From Streptomyces tagetis (GTDB lineage: Bacteria; Actinomycetota; Actinomycetes; Streptomycetales; Streptomycetaceae), in NCBI RefSeq assembly GCF_018069565.1, contig NZ_JAGPNL010000015.1, positions 1-45,934 on the forward strand: a stretch of DNA of 45,934 nt, in the 5' to 3' direction. Position 1 is the stretch's first letter. The number at the start of each line of letters is the position of its first letter. The notes beneath the pieces are model-generated. The model searched no databases and was not told the DNA's origin. It saw only the letters and a program-made list of their open reading frames with translations. A program made the translations under genes and the position numbers. This document shows, piece by piece, positions 25,880 through 35,000 of the stretch.

Positions 25880-26313
25880 CAGTACCCCGCATCGGTCTGG
25901 TCGGCCTTGTTGCGACGCTCTTCGACGAGACCCAGCATCACCTCACGTGCCTGGTTGACCTCGGCTCGGATTTGATGGAACCGGTCGCGCTGTTCCAACT
26001 CCAGGTTGTCGAAAGTCACGTCCACGCCGTGGACGGCGATCTGCATGGCCTCCAGTTGGAGGCCGAGCGACTTGGAGAGCGCCGTGATGCGCTCGTGGAC
26101 GCGCTCGTACTCCAGGTGGAGCAGCTTGCCCTCCGGGAAGGCGCCGCTGCCGAAGGCGGACTCCGCCAGGCGGTGGGTACCGACCTTGGACGCGCCGCCC
26201 GCCGAGTCCTCGAAGGTGGTCAGCAGGTCGTCCACGCGCTTCTTGAACGTCGACAGTGCCATCATGCCGCGTCGTACGTCCGCGGCGCGGCCCCCCATCT
26301 CTGCAGGAAGCAC
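25879..26313 (-). CDS. Small helical ESX-associated protein
   Basis: 144 residues from GTG 26313, with GGGGAGG eight bases upstream. It is almost entirely helical: a helix (TFKKRVDDLLTTFED), a Gly/Ser turn region (SAGGASKVG...FGSGAFPEG), then two long helices (KLLHLEYERVHERITALSKSLGLQLEAMQIAV and FDNLELEQRDRFHQIRAEVNQAREVMLGLVEERR). No WXG motif is seen, but size and fold resemble ESX partner proteins (EspC/PE-like). The stop overlaps the start of the 566-aa WXG protein by one base, so the two are probably made in a fixed ratio and may form a heterodimer. Function not known. Confidence 0.8.
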   Translation of the reverse strand: MLPAEMGGRAADVRRGMMALSTFKKRVDDLLTTFEDSAGGASKVGTHRLAESAFGSGAFPEGKLLHLEYERVHERITALSKSLGLQLEAMQIAVHGVDVTFDNLELEQRDRFHQIRAEVNQAREVMLGLVEERRNKADQTDAGY

Positions 26314-26529
26314 TACGCTTTCCTCCCCGTTTTCCCCGATGTCCCCGTTGACGGCCGGTCCCGCTCGCCGCGCCGGCCGTCCCCGACGGCCCGGCGACGG
26401 TGAACCCGCCGAAGTACCAGCCTAGTAAGGGACGCCCATCGCCCCAAGCGACTTGAGCGGCCGTCATGTCGCAGGACCGTCCCAAGGTGGTGGACGTTCC
26501 TCCCGTCTTCACCCGGTCGGTGCGGTTTA

Positions 26530-26558
26530 CACCGGGGACTCCTGGTGCCCCGTCGGTG
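26530..26558 (-). terminator. Possible hairpin between the second mycosin and the 144-aa gene
   Basis: CACCGGGG (26530-26537) can pair with CCCC..CGGTG (26548-26558) leaving a 2-base bulge. It lies 16 bases after the stop of the second mycosin inside a 260-base gap that otherwise shows nothing clear, so the 144-aa/566-aa/mycosin/esx genes may have their own promoter. Confidence 0.35.
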
Positions 26559-26573
26559 ACGGAGCGGTGTTTC

Positions 26574-27836
26574 TCACACCTTCGTGTCGGCCGGCGGCGC
26601 GTCGGTCACGCGGTGGCGTCGGCGTGCGTCCCGGACGGCGACCGCGGTGCCGCCGAGTCCGGCGACCAGGACGGCCGCGCCGACGGTCACGTAGGTGGCC
26701 AGGCGGGTGTTGCGCTCGTCGGGGGTCTCGCCGAGCGGGAGCGGGGCGGCAGCGGGGGCCTCGGCGTCGGACAGGCCCTCTTCGGGCCGGGGCGATTCGA
26801 GCGGCTGGTCGTCCTCGGTGAGGGCGCGGACCGGGTCGACCACGCCCCAGCCGACGAGGCGGTCGTGACCGGCGAAGGTGCGCTCCGCGGTCTGCTGGAT
26901 CTGGGTGACGATCTGGCGGGCGGTCCAGCGGGGGTGCTTGGCCTTGATGAGGGCGGCGACACCGGCGACGTAGGGCGCGGAGAAGCTGGTGCCGTTGTCG
27001 GAACAGTGGCCGCCCCGGGGCACGGTGGAGATCATGTCGACGCCCGGCGCGGCGACGTCGACGAAGTCGCCGGACTGCGAGAAGGAGGCGCGTTCGTTGT
27101 TGCGGTCGGAGGCGGCGACGGCGAGGACGCCCTCGAAGGAGGCGGGGTAGGTCTTCTTGACGTTGCCGCCGAGTCCGTCGTTGCCCGCGGAGGCGACGAC
27201 GACGACGTTCTTGTCGAGGGCTTCCCGGACCGCGGCTTCCAGATCGGGTGCGGGCGTGGTGGCGCCCACGGTGTCCTGGGAGATGTTGATGACGTGCGCT
27301 CCGGCCTTGACCGCGTGGCGGATGGCGTCGGCGAGGGTACTGGTGTCCCCGTTGCCGTCCGCGTCGTTCTGCTGGATGGGGACGATGGTCGCCTCGGGGG
27401 CGAGGCCGACGAAGCCGGTCCTGGCGTCGGGCCGGGCGGCGATGATGCCGGCGACCTTGGTGCCGTGGCCGACGGTGTCGGTGGTGCCGTTCTCGTCGCC
27501 CCGCTCGATGGGGTCGCCCTTGCGGTCCTTGACGGGCAGGAGGTTGCGGCCGCTCTTGACGTCGACGGCGTTCTTCAGTTGCGGGTGTTTCACGTCGACG
27601 CCGGTGTCGATGACGGCGACGCGGACGCCCTTGCCCTTGGACTGGCTCCACAGCGCGTCGAGCTGGACCCGCTGGAGGGCCCAAGGGCGCCCGGGGTAGA
27701 CGGCGTTGGGGTACTCGCACTGGTCGGTGAAGGCGTCGTCGGCGGCGGCCGGGGGCGCGAGGGCCAGGGTGGCCGCCGCCGTCAGCAGTGTCGCGGCGGC
27801 TGCCGCCGGGAGGGCGCGGAGGCGCGGGTGCGGCAT
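26574..27836 (-). CDS. mycP: Type VII secretion-associated serine protease (mycosin), second copy
   Basis: 420 residues from the ATG at 27836, preceded by GGAGGG. It has a signal peptide (~1-32, ending APPAAA), the S8 triad Asp77 (VIDTG), His124 (VGHGTKV) and Ser284 (NGTSFSA), oxyanion Asn219, and a C-terminal membrane helix (~380-402) followed by RRRHR. Two cysteines, Cys40 and Cys278, could bond the N-terminal extension to the catalytic domain, as described for mycobacterial MycP. It starts only 14 bases after the eccB stop, the usual company for a core mycosin. It is clearly different in sequence from the copy at 22885-24150, so it is not a recent duplicate. Confidence 0.93.
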   Translation of the reverse strand: MPHPRLRALPAAAAATLLTAAATLALAPPAAADDAFTDQCEYPNAVYPGRPWALQRVQLDALWSQSKGKGVRVAVIDTGVDVKHPQLKNAVDVKSGRNLLPVKDRKGDPIERGDENGTTDTVGHGTKVAGIIAARPDARTGFVGLAPEATIVPIQQNDADGNGDTSTLADAIRHAVKAGAHVINISQDTVGATTPAPDLEAAVREALDKNVVVVASAGNDGLGGNVKKTYPASFEGVLAVAASDRNNERASFSQSGDFVDVAAPGVDMISTVPRGGHCSDNGTSFSAPYVAGVAALIKAKHPRWTARQIVTQIQQTAERTFAGHDRLVGWGVVDPVRALTEDDQPLESPRPEEGLSDAEAPAAAPLPLGETPDERNTRLATYVTVGAAVLVAGLGGTAVAVRDARRRHRVTDAPPADTKV

Positions 27837-27850
27837 GGTGGCGCCCTCCG

Positions 27851-29386
27851 TCAGGAGCCCTGCGGCTGGCGGGCCGCGGCGGTGGACAGTCGGGGGCCGG
27901 TGGGGAGGAACGCGGACCAGGCGGCGGGGACCGGCGCGGGCCGTACGTCGGCGTAGCCGAGGCGGGTCTGGGCCTGCTGGGCCTCCTGCTCCAGGTTCTT
28001 GCGCTCCTCCTCGGACATGCCGATCCCGGCGTCGTCGGTGGCGCTGTCGGCGTTGGACTGGAGGACGTAGCGCAGGCCGGTGTCGGTGACGAGGAAGACC
28101 GGGCCGGCGCTGGTCTCGGTGCCCTGGAACTGGCGGTAGAGCTGGCCGGAGCCGGGCGTGACGTAGGCGCTGGAGGAGCCCGCGGGCAGGGCGGCGGGGA
28201 AGTCGGTGCCGGCCCAGGTGCTGAGGGTGGTGGCGCCGTTGCCGCCGACGCCGCGCAGGACGTTGCAGACGGTGTTGCGGCTGCCCTTGGCGGCCGACGC
28301 CTCGTTGACGGCCTCGGGGGTGCCGTCCGGCCAGTCGTGCTCGGTGCCGAAGGGCTTGCCCGGGACGATCGCGCCGGGGCTGGTCTCCAGCGCCTGCCCG
28401 GCCTGGCCGACCTGGGCCAGGTCCTTGCTGAACAGCAGGAGTTGGGCGACGAACGCGGAGACCGGCGCGACCCGGCCCTCCAGGACGACGTAGTACTGCT
28501 CCCTGTTGTTGTCGAACGCCTTGAGGACGGTGCCGATCCGGTCGGCGGACTCGTCGAGCCCGCCGGGGGCGCCGGCCGGTGCGCCGGGGGTGCCGTCGAT
28601 GACGGGGAAGGTGACCGGGTCGCCCCGGTGGAGGGTGGCCAGCCACTCGCGGGAGACCCGCTGGGGCTCGCGCCCGGAGCCGACCACCGTGCGCAGCAGC
28701 AGTTCGAGGTCGTCGCCGGTGTCCGCCTTGTCGACCTGGTACGCCGTGCCGCCCGCGTCGACGATGTGGCGCTTGCCGTCGGGGTCGGCGACGTAGAGGA
28801 GTTCGCCACCGGACAGCTTGTCCTTGCCCTCGGTCAGCTCGCGTTCGCGGTCGGCGAGGACCAGGGCGGCCTTCTGCACGGAACGGCCTCCCGCGCTGGG
28901 GCGTTCGCAGACCACCCAGCGCTTGGCGGAGCCCGCCTCCCGCGCGGTGGGCAGGCGGTCGGGGGCGTAGGGGATGCCGATGGTGACGCCGTGCCGGATC
29001 TTGCCGCTGTCGAGGAGGGATTCTCCGACGGTGACGACGTCGCCCTTGCCGGGGTCGAGGAGGAGCTTGGCGGAGGCCATGTTGAGCACCGGGTGCAGTT
29101 GGACCTCGTCGCCGGTCTTGAGGACGACGTACCGGGTGGTCGACTCGCTGGCGATGATCACCTTCTCGTTGGGGGTGTCCCAGCCCTTGGGCGCCGTGGG
29201 TTTGAACATGCCCCAGGCGCCGAAGACGGCCATCACGATCACGCCGATGACCAGTCCGGGCACGACGCCGCGCAGGGGGCGCGGCGCTCCCTCCTCCGAG
29301 CCGTGCGGGGACGACTGGACGAATGCCGCGAGCAGTCGGCGCTTCGCGAAGGTGTAGGCGTTGAGCTGATCCCGCCGAGATGCCAT
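27851..29386 (-). CDS. eccB: Type VII secretion protein EccB
   Basis: 511 residues. A short cytoplasmic N-terminus with the typical MASRRDQLNAYTFAKRRLLAAF start is followed by one membrane helix (~40-60) and a large outside domain made of repeated strands. The only two cysteines (160 and 374) should form the core disulfide known for EccB. After ~480 there is a Pro-rich tail (VRPAPVPAAWSAF). EccB is an ESX core component, with reported ATPase activity for some homologues. The ATG at 29386 is the only start that keeps the conserved N-terminus. The mycosin follows 14 bases downstream; eccE is divergent upstream. Confidence 0.95.
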   Translation of the reverse strand: MASRRDQLNAYTFAKRRLLAAFVQSSPHGSEEGAPRPLRGVVPGLVIGVIVMAVFGAWGMFKPTAPKGWDTPNEKVIIASESTTRYVVLKTGDEVQLHPVLNMASAKLLLDPGKGDVVTVGESLLDSGKIRHGVTIGIPYAPDRLPTAREAGSAKRWVVCERPSAGGRSVQKAALVLADRERELTEGKDKLSGGELLYVADPDGKRHIVDAGGTAYQVDKADTGDDLELLLRTVVGSGREPQRVSREWLATLHRGDPVTFPVIDGTPGAPAGAPGGLDESADRIGTVLKAFDNNREQYYVVLEGRVAPVSAFVAQLLLFSKDLAQVGQAGQALETSPGAIVPGKPFGTEHDWPDGTPEAVNEASAAKGSRNTVCNVLRGVGGNGATTLSTWAGTDFPAALPAGSSSAYVTPGSGQLYRQFQGTETSAGPVFLVTDTGLRYVLQSNADSATDDAGIGMSEEERKNLEQEAQQAQTRLGYADVRPAPVPAAWSAFLPTGPRLSTAAARQPQGS

Positions 29387-29592
29387 TGGTGCGTGTCTCT
29401 CCCCGTGTCCCGCACGTGTCCGGCCCGTTGGGCGTCCGGGCGGTCCGGAGGACGTCCGTCCCCCGCCCGCCGTCGTCGGACGCGGCCCCTACTATGCCTG
29501 GTGCGGTGAACGGGTAGGGTGCGTGGGCTCTCCGAGGCCCGGTGCGGTGCGCCGATCGCCGTGAATCGTGAGCGAATTGGGGGGATGGAGTG
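29387..29592. promoter_or_regulatory. Divergent eccB/eccE control region
   Basis: 206 bases between the two start codons, with no gene. It must carry promoters for both the eccB-esx row and the eccE unit. I see no unambiguous -10/-35 pair or strong palindrome. Confidence 0.4.
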
Positions 29593-30942
29593 ATGGCTTC
29601 CGGGTCGCGGACGCGGGGTCACGACCGGACGTCGGACGGGGACCGGACCACGGACCGGGGCCGGACACGGGGTTCTGCCGCCGGGCCCCGGGCCGACGGC
29701 GCGCAGGCGGCTCCGCGAGGCGACGGCCCGCACCTGACGGTGCGTTCGGGCCGGCCGGGCTCCTTCCGACTGCGACGGATCGTCCTGGTGGAGCTGGCCG
29801 CCGCCGTCCTCCTGGTCGGCTGGGCCGCCGGTCCGCTGGCGCTGGTGCCCGCCGCCGTCGTCGCCGTCGTCCTGGTCCTGGTGGCCTTCGTGCGCCGCCG
29901 GGGCCGTTCCGTGCCGGAGTGGGTGGCCACGGCGCGGTCACTGCGCGCCCGGCGCAAGCGCGCCGCCTCGCTGGTGGTCCCGCCTGGCACCGAGCCGGGG
30001 CTCGCCCCGGCCGTGGAGTGCGACCCGAGCCTGCGGACGTACGCGTACGGCGGCCGGGAGCGGCGGCCGGTCGGCATCGTCGGCGACGGGACCTTCGTCA
30101 CCGCCGTGGTGCAGGTGGAGGCCGATGCCACGGCCCTGCGCGCCGAGCGCGGCCGGCGTCCGCTGCCGCTGGCCCTGGTGCGGGACGCGCTCGACGTGGA
30201 CGGCATCCGGCTGGAGTCGGCGCAGGTCGTGCTGCACACGCAGCCGGCGCCCGCGCTGCACCTGCCGCGCCAGTCCGTCGCCGTCAGCAACTACGCGCCG
30301 CTCCAGGAGCAGACCGGTGCCCCGGCGGTGCGGATCACCTGGATCGCGCTGAAGTTCGACCCGGAACTGTGCCCGGAGGCGGTGGCGGCCCGGGGCGGCG
30401 GCCTGCCCGGCGCGCAGAAGTGCGTGGTGCGCGCCGCCGACCACCTCGCCAGCCGGCTCACCGGCGCCGGGTTCCGGGCCACGGTCCTGGACGAGGAGGA
30501 GCTGACGTCGGCCATCGCCACCTCGGCCTGTGCCAACCCGCTGGTGACCGCCGAGGCGGGCCGGGCCGGGCGGCACGAGCGGCGCACCGAGGAGTCCGGC
30601 CGGAGCTGGCGCTGCGACAACCGCCGGCACACCACGTACTGGGTCCGCCGGTGGCCCTCGCTCGGCGGCCCGTCCGGGCTGACGCTGCCTCAGTTCGTCG
30701 CCCGGGTCACGGCGGTCCCGGCCCTCGCCACCACCGTCAGCCTCACCCTCGCGCACGCGGACCGGCGGGAGATGTCGCTCCGCGGCCACCTGCGGGTCAC
30801 CGGGCGCAGCGCCGAGGAACTGACCGAGGCGCGGCGCGCGTTGGAGGCCGCGGCGCGGGAGGCGGGGGCGGCGCTGACCCGCCTCGACCGCGAGCAACTG
30901 CCCGGCGTCCTCGCCACTTTGCCCCTCGGAGGTGTCCGGTGA
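29593..30942 (+). CDS. eccE: Type VII secretion protein EccE
   Basis: 449 residues. A disordered, basic N-terminus (~60 residues) is followed by two close membrane helices (~62-105, IVLVELAAAVLLVGW and VVAVVLVLVAFV) and a large soluble domain with RPVGIVGDGTFVTAVVQVEA and later KFDPELCPEAVAARGGG, the pattern of EccE, the peripheral ESX core subunit. I prefer the ATG at 29593 over a GTG one codon earlier (29590) because the GGGGGG/GGATGG ribosome site is then seven or so bases away; either is possible. The stop overlaps the start of the next gene by four bases (GTGA). Transcribed divergently from eccB. Confidence 0.87.
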   Translation: MASGSRTRGHDRTSDGDRTTDRGRTRGSAAGPRADGAQAAPRGDGPHLTVRSGRPGSFRLRRIVLVELAAAVLLVGWAAGPLALVPAAVVAVVLVLVAFVRRRGRSVPEWVATARSLRARRKRAASLVVPPGTEPGLAPAVECDPSLRTYAYGGRERRPVGIVGDGTFVTAVVQVEADATALRAERGRRPLPLALVRDALDVDGIRLESAQVVLHTQPAPALHLPRQSVAVSNYAPLQEQTGAPAVRITWIALKFDPELCPEAVAARGGGLPGAQKCVVRAADHLASRLTGAGFRATVLDEEELTSAIATSACANPLVTAEAGRAGRHERRTEESGRSWRCDNRRHTTYWVRRWPSLGGPSGLTLPQFVARVTAVPALATTVSLTLAHADRREMSLRGHLRVTGRSAEELTEARRALEAAAREAGAALTRLDREQLPGVLATLPLGGVR

Positions 30943-31721
30943 CCGCTGTGACGACACATCCCGCCGACGGCCCGGACGCGCCGGACGCCGACAGCCGCCC
31001 GGCGGGTCGGGAACGCGGCCGGCCGCGGGCCGGTTTCGGCCTGCTCGGGCCGCGCCACGGCCGCCACACCCTGTCCGCGGCCGATCTGGACACGCTGTCG
31101 CTGCCCATCGGGGACGACGGCGTCGTCATCGGCGTGGACACCGAGGGGCATTCGGCCGTGCTGGGGCTCAACCGGCCCACGCCGTACGAGATCGTGCTCA
31201 TCGGCGGGCTGTGGACCGCCCAGGTGTGCGCGCTGCGGGCCGCGGCGACCGGCGCCCGGGTGGCGGTGGAGACCGGGCGGCCCCAGGCGTGGACGCAGAT
31301 GGTCCACGCGATGGGCGGCGGCCAGAACGGGCTCGCCGTCTACGAGGTGGGCCGGGTCCCGCCGTTGGGCGCCTCGGCCGGTACGCCGGTCCTGGTGGTG
31401 CGGGACTGCGGGATGCGCCCGCCCCGGGGCCGGGTCGTCTCCGGGCCCTGGAAATCGGTGCTGACGCTGCTGCCGTACCTCAGCCCCGTCGCGCCCCGGC
31501 TGCTCCGGCAGGCGCGGCTCGTGGGGGTGCAGCGGATCTCGCCGGACGAGGCCGGGGAGTTGGGCCGGGTGATGGCGCTGCCCTCCGCTGAGGTGGAGGC
31601 GCTGCCGACCCTTCCGGACGGGCTCACGTTGTGGTGCGCCGACCGGGACCGGCAGTACGTGATGACGCAGCCGACCGACGCGGAGGTCGGCCTTCTGGGT
31701 ATGCCGCGGCGCATGGATTGA
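30939..31721 (+). CDS. ESX-locus protein of unknown function
   Basis: 260 residues from the GTG at 30939, which overlaps the eccE stop by four bases and has GGAGG upstream. The first ~45 residues are Pro/Asp/Arg-rich and disordered. The rest looks like a compact alpha/beta protein (LPIGDDGVVIGVDTEGHSAVLGLNRPTPYEIVLIGGLWTAQVCALRAAATGARVAVETGRPQAW), a pattern reminiscent of a Rossmann or FHA-like fold but without a nucleotide-binding motif that I can name. No signal or membrane helix. Coupling to eccE and position before the EspI-like ATPase suggest a cytoplasmic accessory role in secretion. The longer open frame starting at 29568 overlaps eccE and is not the gene. Confidence 0.85.
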   Translation: MTAVTTHPADGPDAPDADSRPAGRERGRPRAGFGLLGPRHGRHTLSAADLDTLSLPIGDDGVVIGVDTEGHSAVLGLNRPTPYEIVLIGGLWTAQVCALRAAATGARVAVETGRPQAWTQMVHAMGGGQNGLAVYEVGRVPPLGASAGTPVLVVRDCGMRPPRGRVVSGPWKSVLTLLPYLSPVAPRLLRQARLVGVQRISPDEAGELGRVMALPSAEVEALPTLPDGLTLWCADRDRQYVMTQPTDAEVGLLGMPRRMD

Positions 31722-32024
31722 CGCCTCCGGGCCGACCGCATTACCCGAAAGGTGACCGGTATGGCGTGAAAGTCCTTCGTACTTGCGTGTTTTGTACCGT
31801 CACGCGCGGGGGTGGGCGGGGGGACGGGGCCTGACGGGGCCGGGTCACTCGTGATTAGGCTGGTGTCGGACGCGACGCGAGAACCCGTGGACCGGGCGTC
31901 GGCGTCCTACGGGGAGGGCCGGGCACCGGACGACCTCGTTCACCTTCGTCAATCTCCAACATCGTCGTACGGAAACGGTCGCCCCAGCACGGCTTGAGGG
32001 TGCTCGACCACACCAGGAGGAACT
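31722..32024 (+). promoter_or_regulatory. Intergenic region before the EspI-like gene
   Basis: 303 bases without a supported gene. It includes an AT-richer patch near 31765-31800 (GTGAAAGTCC...TTTTGTACCGTC) that stands out from its surroundings and could be a promoter. The ribosome site GGAGGAAC lies just before the GTG at 32025. Nothing else clear. Confidence 0.35.
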
Positions 32025-35000
32025 GTGAGCAGCGATCGGGACGGGGACCGCGGGGGCTGGGCGACGCCCGGCGACGACCAGCCCGACGCGGAGTCCATCG
32101 AGGCGACGGGCGAGTTCACCATCGACTACGCACCGCCCGCCTGGTACACGCAGAACGCGACCGGCGGCTCCCCACAGGGCACGGGCACCTCGGGCCCGGG
32201 GGCCGGCTCCTCCTCCGCCCCTTCCGCTTCCGGCGGTCCGGTGCCGTCGTCGCCGGGGCTGACGCCGCCGCCTCAGGCGACCGGGGCGGACGGATCGTCT
32301 TCCGTCTCCGGACCCGGTACGCCGTACACGCCGCCCGCGCCGCCGGTCGGGGCGCCCTTCGCGCCGCCCGCGCCGCCCGCGCCGCCCGCGCCGCCGGTCG
32401 GCGTGCCCCGGCTTCCGGTGGACAGCGGGTTCGAACCCCAGCAGGCGGTGCGGGCCGAGCGGCAGGAACCGGAGGGCGACGACGCGCCGACGGCGGGGCC
32501 GAGCCATGGCGCGGGGGGCTTCCCGCTCCAGCCGCCGGCACCCCTCGCTCCGCCGGCTCCCGCTCCCGCCGCCGATTCCGGTTCTGTTTCTGGTTCCGGT
32601 TCCGGTTCCGGTTCCGGTGAGGAGCCGGTGGCGGAGGCGGAGAACGGCGATCTGGAGAGCGGCGCGACGATGCGGTTCTCCGCCCGGGTGCTGAAGCGGG
32701 AGTTCGCACGGCTGGACGCGGCGAAGGAGGCGGAGGAGCCCGGGACGGGCTCGGCCGGGGCCGACGAGACGGACCGGAGCGGCACGGCCGACGAGCCGGA
32801 GACCTCTGCCGAGGCCGGGGACGACTCCGGTGACAGCGGGCCGGAGAGCCCCGCCCACGACGAGGACGACATGGCCGCCGCTCCCGCCGCTCCCGTCGCG
32901 GCCGACGAGGACTCCGGGGAGACGCCCGCCGCCGACGACACGCCGGCCCCGGAGCACAGTGCCGACACGGACGCGGCCGGACACGCCGCTCCCGACGCCG
33001 AGTCCGACGCCCCCGCGGACGTACCGGAGACCACCGACACGCCCGAGGCCGCCTCCGACACCACCGACACGCCGGAACCGGAGGACACCGGCGTGTCGGT
33101 GGGCGAGGAGCCCGTCGGCACGCCCGTCGGGTCGGACGCCGTACCGCCGCTGCCTCCGTCGTACCCGCCCGTCGCGCCCCAGGCCGCCGGGCAGTGGCCC
33201 CCGCAGGCTCCGCGGCCCGCTCCGGACCAGCCGGCCGCGCCCCTCCAGCAGCCTCCGTTCCAGCCGCAGGCCCCGCAGCCGGCGCCCGCGGCGTGGCACC
33301 CGCAGCCCGCCGCGCCGGTACCGCCGCACCAGCCGCCGGCGCAGGCCGGGTACGGCTTCCCGCCCACCGGTCCGACCCCGTCCGCGCCCCCCGCGCCCCC
33401 CGCGCCCCAGCAGCCGGGCGTGCCGGTGCCCGAGGCCGCCGGATACGGCTTCCCGCACCCCGGGGTGCCGGCTCCGCAGCCCCAGGCACCCGCGCAGCCG
33501 CCCGGGTACGGCTTCCCCCAGCCCGGCGTTCCCGCCCCCCATCCGCAGGCACCCGCCCAGCCGGCCGGATACGGCTTCCCCCAGCCGCCCGCGCCGCCCC
33601 AGGCCGCCGCCGCCCAGCCGGGCTTCCCCGCACAGGCCCCGCACGCCCCGCAGACCCCGCACGCCCCGCACATCCCCCACCAGCCCCACCAGCCCCAGCC
33701 GGAACAGCCCGGCCACCCCGCCGCGCAGGCAGGCCCGCCGGGACCCCAGGGCCGGCCGGGTCCCGCCGCCCCGCACCCGCAGTCGCCCCCGGCCGCCCAG
33801 GCGCCGCAGAGCCCCCCGCGGCCCGGCCCCCACCCCGGCCCGTTCCCGCAGCAGCACGCCCCTCAGCCTCCCCAGGCACCCCAACACCCCCACCAGCAGC
33901 CGCCCGTGGACCCCCGGCTCGGCGCGGCCTGGCCGCAGCCCGTCCAGCACGACCAGCGCCAGCCGACCAACCCCGGTGCGGCGCCGCTCGGTTACACGGC
34001 CGCCGTCGAGCTGTCCTCGGACCGACTGCTCAACACCAAGCGGCAGAAGGCGAAGAGCAGCCGTCCCGCGGCGGGCGGTTCGCGGTTCAAGCTGGGCGGC
34101 AAGAAGGAAGAGGCGGAGCGCCAGCGGAAGTTGGAGCTGATCCGTACCCCGGTCCTCTCCTGCTACCGCATCGCCGTGATCAGCCTCAAGGGCGGGGTCG
34201 GCAAGACGACCACGACCACCGCGCTCGGCTCCACGCTGGCCACCGAACGGCAGGACAAGATCCTCGCCATCGACGCCAACCCGGACGCCGGTACGCTCGG
34301 CCGCCGCGTGCGCCGCGAGACCGGGGCCACCATCCGCGACCTCGTCCAGGCGATCCCGTACCTCAACTCGTACATGGACATCCGGCGGTTCACCTCGCAG
34401 GCGCCGTCCGGACTGGAGATCATCGCCAACGACGTGGACCCGGCGGTGTCCACGACCTTCAACGACGAGGACTACCGGCGCGCGATCGACGTCCTGGGCA
34501 AGCAGTACCCGATCATCCTGACCGACTCGGGTACGGGTCTGCTCTACAGCGCCATGCGCGGGGTGCTCGACCTCGCCGACCAGCTCATCATCATCTCGAC
34601 GCCGTCGGTGGACGGGGCCAGCAGCGCCAGTACGACGCTGGACTGGCTCTCGGCGCACGGGTACTCCGACCTGGTCGCCCGGTCCCTCACGGTGATCTCC
34701 GGGGTCCGCGAGACCGGCAAGATGATCAAGGTCGACGACATCGTCGGCCACTTCCGTACGCGGTGCCGGGGCGTCGTGGTGGTGCCCTTCGACGAGCACC
34801 TCGCCGCCGGTGCCGAGGTCGACCTCGACATGATGCGGCCCAAGGTGCGGGAGGCGTACTTCCAGCTCGCGTCGCTGGTCGCCGAGGACTTCGTCCGCCA
34901 CCAGCAGTCGCACGGCCTGTGGACGTCCGACGGCAACCCGCCCCCGGTCGCCGCCCCGCCCCTGCCCGGCCAACCCGTGCCGGGACAGCCGGGCCCCGGA

